DNA from: Kiritimatiellia bacterium
GTDB taxonomy: Bacteria; Verrucomicrobiota; Kiritimatiellia; RFP12; UBA1067
Length of the DNA: 12,745 nt
Reading direction: 5' to 3'
Assembly (NCBI GenBank): GCA_017459225.1
Contig: JAFUDL010000145.1
Location: 1 to 12,745 of the forward strand
Shown: piece by piece, positions 1-5,152 of the stretch
Layout of the letters: the number at the start of each line of letters is the position of its first letter
Position numbering within the stretch: position 1 is the first letter of the stretch
Notes under the pieces: generated by a model
What the model was told of the DNA's origin: nothing
Databases searched by the model: none
What the model saw: only the letters and a program-made list of their open reading frames with translations
Made by a program: the position numbers and the translations under genes

Positions 1-486
1 GGCAAAGTTAATAAAATCATGAATTGGCGGCATCGAAAATGTCTCGAGCGGCGGCAGGCGTGAACTGACATTTCGATAGAACTTCTGCCGAACGCCCTTC
101 GACATCGTAGCAAAGAACGTCTCGTTTGACGCTAGTATCGCGTCCGCGCGCTCCGTCGCGTTTGTCAGACCTCTTGCCTTCGCCGCATAGTATGTGCCAT
201 TGGTGAAAGCAACGCCGTAATCCAGAAACCGGTCATCAGTCAAGTCAATCCGCCAATTTTCGGCGACGGAATAGTGGTTCGTGGCGGACATGAAGGTCAG
301 AAAGGCGTTTTCAGCGTCCGGCACGTCCGCCAATTTAACAATCAGATCCGCGTCGTCCAAAGACGCCTCCGCGGCATCGTCAAATCCGCCGAAGAAGAGA
401 TAAAGGGAGAACACCACGGCTGTCAACACAACCGCCGCTGCGGGTACGGCAATCACCGCAATAACACCTGCTTGTTTCTTTGTCAT
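1..486 (-). CDS. Hypothetical membrane-anchored or exported protein, C-terminus beyond the left edge
   Basis: This open frame of 162 codons starts at the ATG at 486 and runs off the left edge without a stop, so only its N-terminal part is visible. The protein opens MTKKQAGVIAVIAVPAAAVV and continues hydrophobic to about residue 32, which looks like a single membrane anchor or an uncleaved signal sequence. The rest is soluble and mixed in character, with DDAEASLDDADLIVKLADV at about 38-55 and a stretch near FLDYGVAFTNGTYYAAKARG. I do not recognise the family. An AAAGGAG sequence 8 to 9 bases upstream supports the start. That ribosome-binding site is the last part of the dispersed repeat at 492-549, so the gene uses a leader nearly identical to that of the four-helix-bundle gene near 4.36 kb. 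The function is unknown. I am fairly sure it is coding because the frame is open throughout, has a good Shine-Dalgarno and has a sensible N-terminus. Confidence 0.75.
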   Translation of the reverse strand, partial: MTKKQAGVIAVIAVPAAAVVLTAVVFSLYLFFGGFDDAAEASLDDADLIVKLADVPDAENAFLTFMSATNHYSVAENWRIDLTDDRFLDYGVAFTNGTYYAAKARGLTNATERADAILASNETFFATMSKGVRQKFYRNVSSRLPPLETFSMPPIHDFINFA

Positions 487-491
487 AGTTG

Positions 492-549
492 TTCTCCTTT
501 CATTGGCAATTGGTATTGGTACTGGCAACACTTTCACATTGGCAACATT
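492..549 (-). repeat. Dispersed repeat, solo copy of the right end of the four-helix-bundle cassette
   Basis: This 58-bp stretch matches 4362-4419 at 55 of 58 positions in the same orientation. Read on the minus strand it starts AATGTTGCCAATGTGAAAG and ends with AATGAAAGGAGAA, which serves as ribosome-binding site for the gene starting at 486. Similarity to 4362-4419 stops exactly after AATGTTGCCA on the outer side, next to a broken lipoprotein gene start. No four-helix-bundle gene and no matching left end follow, so this is a solo end. Confidence 0.9.
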
Positions 550-577
550 TTCCAACGATTCGTGCAAAGGGTTTCAT
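550..577 (-). pseudogene. 5' stub of a lipoprotein gene, cut by the repeat
   Basis: From the ATG at 577 the minus strand encodes MKPFARIVG and then enters the repeat at 549, reaching a stop at 500-502. The first 21 bases match the start of the intact lipoprotein gene at 3433 at 20 of 21 positions (MKPFARIV against MKTFARII), and an AGAAAGG ribosome-binding sequence lies upstream. The homology ends a few bases before the repeat, at about position 557. What remains is the start of a lipoprotein paralogue whose body has been replaced by the repeat and the unrelated gene after it. The stub lies 21 bases after the stop of the ORF at 599-766. The DNA match is strong for its length, although only about 21 bases of the gene survive. 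Confidence 0.65.
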
Positions 578-598
578 GGGTTGTGCCCTTTCTGCGTA

Positions 599-766
599 TT
601 ACTTCTCAATCAGTTTCTTGTTGAGCAGAAAAGGAATTACTCCGACATGGACAACGCCGCTTTCGTCTTTCCACGGGTCTTGATAATCCCCGGTAATGAC
701 CTTCACGTTCCCGTTCCCCATCAGCCAGACAAGCCGATCGACCGCTTATTCCCGTTTGACAACCAT
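599..766 (-). pseudogene. Small ORF interrupted by TAA at codon 7 (probable nonsense pseudogene)
   Basis: A perfect GGAGGTG ribosome-binding site at 770-776 precedes the ATG at 766, and the TAG stop of the upstream lipoprotein gene overlaps it. The frame reads MVVKRE, then TAA at 746-748. It then continues in the same frame without interruption for 48 codons to a TAA at 599-601. The continuation reads AVDRLVWLMGNGNVKVITG, then DYQDPWKDESGVVHVGVIPF and LLNKKLIEK, which looks like normal protein sequence. The simplest reading is a 55-aa gene killed by one point mutation. Alternatives are a later start (an ATG at 721, without a good ribosome-binding site), readthrough of the TAA, or a sequencing error. 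I do not recognise a family. Its position directly behind the lipoprotein stop implies that it was translationally coupled to it. Confidence 0.5.
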
Positions 767-774
767 CACACCTC

Positions 775-1362
775 CTATTTTTGGGTGGATATCCACCTAA
801 CTTTTGTTCGCGCGGGTATTATACCATTTCCATTCCGTTTCATCTGGTCATATTCAAACAACGATTTCACGTCCCCACGTCGGATTGGATCGCATACGGT
901 CTTTTCGTCGCGGTTACAGATTATGACAAAGACTTTTGCCGCCGCATCCGCCTCATCCGCAATCTCCATGGTGAGCGCACCCTTACGCACACCATCCTTA
1001 TCGTAAAACGATGCGTAATCAAGAAGATACGCCGTCGCATCCAGGTCTTTCTCACGTATCGTCTGCGCCGCCATGTCGCGCAGGGCTTCGATTGATTCCA
1101 GTCCAGCAAGATTGACTATCATGCCCCCCTTTTCGGTGGCGACATAAAGCGTCGGCATGAAAGTTCCCTCTTCAACGACGGTCGGCACGTCCGCTTCCTT
1201 TGCTGCGTAGAAAAGCCGCGCGCAATGCTGCGAAAGAGCCGTTTCATTTGTTTCATTCGTCATTGCGTCCTCCTTGGTTTGCTTTTCTGTATTAGTTGTT
1301 CGATCACACCCAACCACCGCGACCATCGCCGCGCTCCCAAGTACCATCATCATTTTCCTCAT
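775..1362 (-). CDS. Predicted lipoprotein of unknown function
   Basis: This 195-aa protein begins MRKMMMVLGSAAMVAVVGCD, a lipoprotein signal peptide with the lipobox VVGC and the lipidated Cys at residue 19. It is therefore expected to be anchored to a membrane by lipid. A short Thr/Asn/Glu/Lys-rich linker follows to about residue 45, and then a single compact domain with segments VPTVVEEGTFMPTLYVATEK and VFVIICNRDEKTVCDPIRRG. I do not recognise the fold. The gene starts 7 bases after the LysM gene's TAG. That TAG overlaps the shared AAGGAG leader, which suggests translational coupling. Its own TAG overlaps the ribosome-binding site of the broken ORF at 766. An overlapping ATG lies 10 bases upstream, but it opens only a 21-codon frame, so the ATG at 1362 with the signal peptide is preferred. 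Confidence 0.85.
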   Translation of the reverse strand: MRKMMMVLGSAAMVAVVGCDRTTNTEKQTKEDAMTNETNETALSQHCARLFYAAKEADVPTVVEEGTFMPTLYVATEKGGMIVNLAGLESIEALRDMAAQTIREKDLDATAYLLDYASFYDKDGVRKGALTMEIADEADAAAKVFVIICNRDEKTVCDPIRRGDVKSLFEYDQMKRNGNGIIPARTKVRWISTQK

Positions 1363-1369
1363 CCTTCAT

Positions 1370-2659
1370 CTACTCCTTTCGCTTGCCGCCGCAGGACGCG
1401 TTCCGCACATCGCTTGGTCGCGCCGTTGTCGAATCATTCTGCAATCTTGGAATCGTCAGTGTCAAGCCGTGCCTTACGTTATTTGGATCTGGCAGTCGTT
1501 CCTTGTTCGCGGAATGTATCGCCGGCCATTTGGAAGCGTCGCCGTAAAAAAGCCTCGCAACCCCGGAAAGCGTTCCTCCATCCGGCCCGTCGCCCACGCG
1601 ATATGAACATGGCAGAGGACGACTCCTGTACCAAGTGCGCACAGAACCAGACACTTTTCCTGACAACTTCAAGAAGATATCCGACAACTCTCGCCAAATC
1701 TCTTGAGGCGGACACACAAGCATGTCCCGGCACTGACCTGCCGAGCTGATAATGAAACCAGATGTGAGTCCATCATTGATTCGCACCTTGATTGTCACCG
1801 TATCGCCATTTCGCAGGACACAATCCAATTCGCGAAAGCGAAAGGAATAGTTTTCCCCATAAGAACGTCTCCAACCACTATCACCCCGCGCCGTTGCGAG
1901 CAGCTGCAAGACCTTGTCGCCAACGCTCTTTTCCACCTTATGCAGACAGACGCAGCTACCACGACAGACATCATTTGTGCGAACACTTCTAAAGGAAAAA
2001 TCCTTTCCCTCCCAGAATCTATACTCCCTTACGTCATCCACGGACGGAATCGACTCCCGGAAAAAGTCCAGACTTTGACACATGTACCTATAATTCAACT
2101 TGTCGCGCAGCACATTCACCCGCTCAACAAGCGCCATCCCATACGGATCGCCCTTGAAGATTTCCTCGGACTTCACCAGAATGCCTTCAATGTAAGGAGA
2201 AATCCCAATCTCGACGCCTTCGTCTTCAACACGCCTTAACTCCCCGAGGAGCCCAAGCCGTTTCAAAGTCCACCCTGCGATTTCCCATGAAGCCACGGGC
2301 CCAATGTGCGTAGGCGGATATTGGCATCGGCTAAAGTCTATAAACCTGTATTCGTAGTCGCGCAGAATCAAAACCGAATACGCGGCCAGAAGCACTTCCG
2401 GATTCTGCGACGCCAGAATACGGCATGCGGATTGAACATCGTCAGGAATCGGTCCAATCTGCATCGGAATGACCAGTTCCTCGACCCGCACGAAAGCGTC
2501 TGGACGGCGGCACCAACGCATGACAATATCCGCCGCATTCGTCACATTCAACGTTTTAACAACCTGCACGTCTTTGCGAGCCGAAGGCCCATCCGCCATC
2601 AACCCAAGCGTCACCAGTTCGAGGGATAAGCCGAGAATTGCCGTTGTCAGTTTCTTCAT
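1370..2659 (-). CDS. Exported protein with C-terminal LysM-like domain
   Basis: This 429-aa protein has a signal peptide at residues 1 to about 22 (MKKLTTAILGLSLELVTLGL, then MADG), so it should be exported. Residues 30-350 do not match a family I recognise. They contain helical segments early (VRVEELVIPMQIGPIPDDV, QNPEVLLAAYSVLILRDYEY) and a more beta-like region later. Residues about 353-406 look like a LysM domain that binds peptidoglycan or another N-acetylglucosamine polymer. The supporting pattern is YRVGDGPDGGTLSGVARLFY, followed by GDASKWPAIHSANKERLPDP and GLTLTIP. The last residues (SCGGKRKE) are encoded by the repeated leader sequence at 1373-1395, so the tail after the LysM domain is probably a read-in of formerly non-coding sequence. 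The start is supported by AAAGGAG 12 to 17 bases upstream in the other leader copy. The probable role is cell-wall associated, but the substrate is unknown. Confidence 0.85.
   Translation of the reverse strand: MKKLTTAILGLSLELVTLGLMADGPSARKDVQVVKTLNVTNAADIVMRWCRRPDAFVRVEELVIPMQIGPIPDDVQSACRILASQNPEVLLAAYSVLILRDYEYRFIDFSRCQYPPTHIGPVASWEIAGWTLKRLGLLGELRRVEDEGVEIGISPYIEGILVKSEEIFKGDPYGMALVERVNVLRDKLNYRYMCQSLDFFRESIPSVDDVREYRFWEGKDFSFRSVRTNDVCRGSCVCLHKVEKSVGDKVLQLLATARGDSGWRRSYGENYSFRFRELDCVLRNGDTVTIKVRINDGLTSGFIISSAGQCRDMLVCPPQEIWRELSDIFLKLSGKVSGSVRTWYRSRPLPCSYRVGDGPDGGTLSGVARLFYGDASKWPAIHSANKERLPDPNNVRHGLTLTIPRLQNDSTTARPSDVRNASCGGKRKE
1373..1395 (-). repeat. 23-bp repeated leader, copy 1 (contains AAGGAG)
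   Basis: This is an exact copy of 2670-2692. On the minus strand it starts CCTGCGGCGGCAAGCG and ends AAAGGAG, and it stands just before the lipoprotein start at 1362. This copy lies inside the coding end of the LysM gene and encodes its CGGKRKE tail. Confidence 0.9.
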
Positions 2660-2669
2660 GGGTCACCTG

Positions 2670-2692
2670 CTCCTTTCGCTTGCCGCCGCAGG
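2670..2692 (-). repeat. 23-bp repeated leader, copy 2 (contains AAGGAG)
   Basis: This is an exact copy of 1373-1395, placed before the LysM gene start at 2659. It carries the AAAGGAG ribosome-binding core. Here it is intergenic, between the lipoprotein stop at 2711 and the LysM start, and it would read PCGGKRKE in the same frame. Confidence 0.9.
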
Positions 2693-2710
2693 GCACGATC
2701 CGACCTTCAC

Positions 2711-3433
2711 TCAATGTGACGTCACGCTTATTGATGCCCAACGTTCAAGGCGGTAACACCCAACGTATTTGTTGTAGAGAAATATCGTATCGGGGTATTT
2801 AGGGGAAAGTACCGCCTGCCACCAACCTCTATCTTTTACCTCATCGCTTTGCCATACGCATCTAAAAGACTGGTCGAAAACGTACACCACAGACCAATTA
2901 TGGTATGTTCTCGGTGCCTTGACGACAACCAGCCGTTCGTCAACGCCACTCCCAAACGAGGCAGCGCAAGGCATAATACTTCCGTGTCCGGCACGATGGC
3001 GACCAAGAATGGCCGTAGTCTTGTTGATCGAATCGGCAATCTGTATGTAATCCCTCTCTTTATGGTAGGCGACCGAAACACATACCATGTTAGTGCCGAA
3101 ACGGATTGGCGATGACTCGCTGCTGATTGTTGTGCCGTCACGCAGTTTGTATCGCCTCGCCAACCATTCCTCGTGAGAAGAAATATTGTCGTTCCAGACA
3201 CGTCCATCCTTGCTAGCACCCTCTTCGACAAGCCGCGCGATCTCGGCAGTCGTTACCGCATTGCATGGTACAAGCGAATAATGTTCCCGTTCTTCGTAGC
3301 TGTAACTCTCGCCACCCGCCATGGATAGACCGTCGTCCAGCGCCGCGCTTACGAGGGATATGACGATATGGCTCACGCACCCAGCCGCGAGCGCGAGGGA
3401 TGAGACGAGTATGATTCGTGCAAAGGTTTTCAT
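2711..3433 (-). CDS. Predicted lipoprotein, intact member of a locally duplicated family
   Basis: This 240-aa protein begins MKTFARIILVSSLALAAGCV, a lipoprotein signal peptide with the lipobox LAAG and the lipidated Cys at residue 19. After a linker, residues 61-124 (TTAEIARLVEEGAS to VCVSVAYH) form the segment that recurs in the degraded fragment at 4914-5102. Residues 160-240 are rich in aromatic residues (APRTYHNWSVVYVFDQ, CVWQSDEVKDRGWWQAVL, PDTIFLYNKYVGCYRLERW) and look like a beta-rich or propeller-like domain. That structural guess is uncertain, and I do not recognise the family. AAAGGAG stands 6 to 8 bases before the ATG at 3433. A further 5' remnant of the same family lies at 550-577, so this gene has been copied at least twice nearby and is the only complete version. 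It lies between the zinc-ribbon gene (20-bp gap) and the LysM gene (51-bp gap), and all three are probably co-transcribed. Confidence 0.85.
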   Translation of the reverse strand: MKTFARIILVSSLALAAGCVSHIVISLVSAALDDGLSMAGGESYSYEEREHYSLVPCNAVTTAEIARLVEEGASKDGRVWNDNISSHEEWLARRYKLRDGTTISSESSPIRFGTNMVCVSVAYHKERDYIQIADSINKTTAILGRHRAGHGSIMPCAASFGSGVDERLVVVKAPRTYHNWSVVYVFDQSFRCVWQSDEVKDRGWWQAVLSPKYPDTIFLYNKYVGCYRLERWASISVTSH

Positions 3434-3453
3434 GGATTGCTCCTTTCAGCAAA

Positions 3454-3828
3454 TCAATACTTTCCGAATATCAAGAACAGCACAACGGCCACCGCAATTG
3501 CTATCTGTATGAGACAGCCGATGTTGAACCATTTCTCTGCCTTTGCCAGATGCCGCCGTGCCGCGTCAAAATCGCCGCGTTCAAGGGCAGCACGTTCAGA
3601 CTGGCGATCAAGCATCGAAAACAAGTTCCCCCGCGTCCAGAAATGATCCGCCGCGCTTAATTCCTCTATTTGCGAATGCAGTTTTTGCCGCTCCAGCTCC
3701 CGTTCAAGCCGTCTGCACCGTTCCTCGGTTGATTCTTCCACCGCAACGACTTCCGCTCCGCAATGCGGGCACGCAAAGCGTTCTTCGCCATTGTCGAACA
3801 CCTCATTCCCGCATGTCTCGCATCTCAT
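3454..3828 (-). CDS. Zinc-ribbon, coiled-coil, tail-anchored membrane protein
   Basis: This 124-aa protein has three visible parts. Residues 3-23 form a four-cysteine zinc ribbon (CETC and CPHC, 13 residues apart). Residues about 33-58 are charged and heptad-like (EERCRRLERELERQKLHSQI), probably coiled coil. Residues about 103-121 are a hydrophobic helix (IGCLIQIAIAVAVVLFLIFG) ending in GKY, so the protein is likely anchored by its C-terminus with the zinc ribbon in the cytoplasm. It resembles the many small zinc-ribbon membrane proteins of unknown role. AAAGGA 8 bases before the ATG at 3828 supports the start. It opens the group that continues through the lipoprotein and LysM genes. I cannot name a function. 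Confidence 0.85.
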   Translation of the reverse strand: MRCETCGNEVFDNGEERFACPHCGAEVVAVEESTEERCRRLERELERQKLHSQIEELSAADHFWTRGNLFSMLDRQSERAALERGDFDAARRHLAKAEKWFNIGCLIQIAIAVAVVLFLIFGKY

Positions 3829-3952
3829 TTCGTCGTTCCTTTCTTTATGTCCTTTGTGCTCTTTGCGGCTAATCCCATCACGCCAGGAAAGTCATGACTA
3901 GGTTGACCATCATTTCCTTTTCGGCAGGCTTGGATTCGGCGATCATGTTGAT
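3829..3952. other. Short intergenic spacer
   Basis: Between the zinc-ribbon gene and the left end of the four-helix-bundle cassette I see only the leader of the zinc-ribbon gene (AAAGGA) and a minus-strand frame of about 30 codons. That frame enters from the repeat and ends in MMVNLVMTFLA and TGA. It has no ribosome-binding site. I see no convincing promoter or terminator. Confidence 0.5.
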
Positions 3953-3985
3953 TGTTGCCATTGTGGAAATGTTGCCAATTCCAAT
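3953..3985 (+). repeat. Left inverted repeat of the four-helix-bundle cassette
   Basis: The plus strand begins TGTTGCCATTGTGGAAATG and continues to CCAAT. It matches the reverse complement of 4385-4417 at 28 of 33 positions. It lies 17 bases beyond the four-helix-bundle stop codon. With the right repeat it would let the transcript fold into a long imperfect stem with the gene in the loop. Confidence 0.85.
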
Positions 3986-3999
3986 GTTGCCAATTCCAA
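3970..3999 (+). repeat. Two perfect tandem copies of a 15-bp unit
   Basis: The unit TGTTGCCAATTCCAA occurs at 3970-3984 and again, without any change, at 3985-3999. It is the inner part of the left inverted repeat. The right end has only one degenerate equivalent, so the left end has gained a unit. Confidence 0.9.
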
Positions 4000-4001
4000 T
4001 T

Positions 4002-4355
4002 TCAGCCTCCAATCTTTTTCTTTGTTGTTATCACGCTGGCGGAGAGAATGCGCGACAGTTCCTTGGACTCGCTCAGCAAGTCCGCAAGCTTCGCCTTTTC
4101 CACATAGCCCGACTCGCCAATCAACTTGAGCCATATCCGCGTTTCAGACAACTCCTTCATTGACACCTTAAGCTTATGCACGAAATCCTTGCCGGACTCC
4201 GCCTCGCAAGCCTCGGCGTAGTTTGCCGCAACACCCGTTGAAGATCGGAACAGCTGATCTGCAAAACTCGCGCTGCCGACATTCTTCACTGGTAATGCAG
4301 CACAAACCTTGACGCACCTCGCCGCAAACGCAACGATTCTGTCTTCAAGTTCCAT
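4002..4355 (-). CDS. Four-helix-bundle protein (S23 / 23S rRNA intervening-sequence family)
   Basis: This 117-aa protein has the hallmarks of the small four-helix-bundle family first known from intervening sequences in 23S rRNA genes and related to Avd of diversity-generating retroelements. The start MELEDRIVAFAARCVKVC is followed by FADQLFRSSTGVAANYAEAC (31-50), KDFVHKLKVSMKELSETRIW (56-75) and SESKELSRILSASVITTKKK at the end. Length is normal for the family, about 115-125 aa. The molecular function of free-standing members is not established; RNA or DNA binding is a common suggestion. I chose the ATG at 4355 because AAAGGAG lies 8 to 9 bases upstream; the open frame upstream of it is part of the repeat leader. 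The gene sits between inverted repeats (3953-3985 and 4385-4417), next to a truncated RhuM gene. This layout suggests that gene and repeats form one unit. Confidence 0.93.
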   Translation of the reverse strand: MELEDRIVAFAARCVKVCAALPVKNVGSASFADQLFRSSTGVAANYAEACEAESGKDFVHKLKVSMKELSETRIWLKLIGESGYVEKAKLADLLSESKELSRILSASVITTKKKIGG

Positions 4356-4361
4356 GATCGA

Positions 4362-4419
4362 TTCTCCTTTCATTAACAATTGGAATTGGTACTGGCAACA
4401 CTTTCACATTGGCAACATT
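4362..4419 (-). repeat. Right end of the four-helix-bundle cassette: dispersed repeat and leader
   Basis: This 58-bp copy is 55/58 identical to 492-549. Its outer 33 bp (4385-4417) form the inverted partner of 3953-3985. On the minus strand it begins AATGTTGCCAATGTGAAAG four bases after the RhuM stop codon and ends with the AAAGGAG ribosome-binding site of the four-helix-bundle gene. It contains TTGCCA and a weak TACCAA box 18 bases apart. That could act as a promoter, but the match is poor. Confidence 0.9.
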
Positions 4420-4422
4420 CCA

Positions 4423-4836
4423 TCAGGCCGCCTGCCCGAGCTGTTTCAGGCGCTCACGGTTGAGCGCATAGCCGCGCACGATATACTCCTTGAGCACCCG
4501 CGTCGCCCAACGGCGAAACTCCACGCCTCGAGGAGAATGGACTCGATAGCCGACGGAGATGATTACATCGAGGTTGTAGCAATCAACATTCTGAACGCGC
4601 GTCTTGCCTGGGATTGCACCATGAGGAGTGACCATTGCAAAATTTGCAATAGTCACTTTGGGGTCAATCTCGCCATCGGCGATAGCGTTCTTTACATGAC
4701 GAAAAATGACCGTCTTGTCCTTTTCAAACAGCTGAGCCATCTGTAATAGCGACAACCACACGGTTTCAGCCTTTACCTGCACCGGCATTGCGAAGCTTCC
4801 GTCCTTCGCCTCGAAAAGCACAATTTCGTTTTTCAT
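4423..4836 (-). CDS. RhuM-family protein, C-terminally truncated
   Basis: This 137-aa protein matches the N-terminal part of the RhuM family (named from a Salmonella pathogenicity-island gene; function unknown, often in accessory regions). Recognisable family segments are ETVWLSLLQMAQLFEKDKTV followed by IFRHVKNAIADGEI (24-57), and YNLDVIISVGYRVHSPRGVE followed by FRRWATRVLKEYIVRGYALN (87-126). Family members are usually around 300 or more residues, so well over half is missing here. The frame ends LKQLGQAA and TGA, four bases before the repeat copy at 4362-4419. The C-terminal half is not found on the other side of the cassette. The truncated protein could still be made: AGGAG lies about 9 bases before the ATG at 4836, and the retained part is intact. 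A functional short form cannot be excluded. Confidence 0.85.
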   Translation of the reverse strand: MKNEIVLFEAKDGSFAMPVQVKAETVWLSLLQMAQLFEKDKTVIFRHVKNAIADGEIDPKVTIANFAMVTPHGAIPGKTRVQNVDCYNLDVIISVGYRVHSPRGVEFRRWATRVLKEYIVRGYALNRERLKQLGQAA

Positions 4837-4844
4837 TTCCGTTC

Positions 4845-4869
4845 GCTCCTTTTGTTCGCATTGGAATTG
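4845..4869 (-). repeat. Degenerate copy of the repeat leader before rhuM
   Basis: On the minus strand this reads CAATTCCAATGCGAACAAAA then GGAG. It resembles the inner part of the cassette's right end, where CAATTCCAAT is followed about 9 bases later by AAAGGAG. The outer TGTTGCCA part is absent. It supplies the ribosome-binding site of the RhuM gene. The match is short and could be chance. Confidence 0.45.
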
Positions 4870-4895
4870 CCAAGACCTGCCATTTCGCGCCGCAA

Positions 4896-5102
4896 GAGCC
4901 GATAGCAGGTGACGTGTCTGGCAACCGCCACGCAGACCGTATTCGTGCCGAAACGAATAGGCGACGATTCACTGGCTATCGTCGTTCCGTCACGCAGCTT
5001 GTATCGCCGCCGTTCCCGCTCCTCATGCCGAACATTGTCGTTCCAAACGCGCCTGTCCCGGCTCGCGCCCTCTTCGACAAGCCGCGCAATCTCGGCGGTC
5101 GT
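4896..5102 (-). pseudogene. Degraded internal fragment of the duplicated lipoprotein
   Basis: The minus-strand frame from 5102 to 4914 matches residues 61-124 of the intact lipoprotein (2711-3433) at 52 of 63 aligned residues. The match runs from TTAEIARLVEEGAS through RVWNDN and YKLRDGTTI to SESSPIRFGTN and VCV. The signal peptide and first 60 residues are missing. Just after residue 124 the frame continues HVTCYRL, which resembles the later YVGCYRLERW at about 223-231 of the intact protein. This suggests an internal deletion of about 100 codons. The frame is open from an ATG at 5144 that lies 8 bases after the glycosyltransferase stop but has no good ribosome-binding site. It runs on to 4833, overlapping the RhuM start. 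I call it a pseudogene; expression as a small soluble peptide is unlikely. Confidence 0.8.
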
Positions 5103-5152
5103 CCAACAACAATCAGCAACCAATATCCAATTTGCCCCCGCCATTCTTTATC

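Noticed and set aside
503..1006. Plus-strand open frame of 167 codons over the repeat and the left lipoprotein gene
   Set aside because: It begins inside the dispersed repeat, crosses the end of one gene and a broken ORF, and has no leader.
2716..2725. Palindrome GTGACGTCAC as an operator
   Set aside because: It lies inside the coding end of the lipoprotein gene and encodes its last residues; a 10-bp palindrome is expected by chance at this scale.
3880..3960. About 30-codon minus-strand frame ending MMVNLVMTFLA after the cassette
   Set aside because: It enters from the repeat, has no ribosome-binding site, does not resemble RhuM or any neighbour, and is short enough to be chance.
3940..4430. 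Target-site duplication flanking the four-helix-bundle cassette
   Set aside because: I compared the bases outside both ends and found no convincing direct repeat, so insertion by a cut-and-paste transposase is not supported by this copy.
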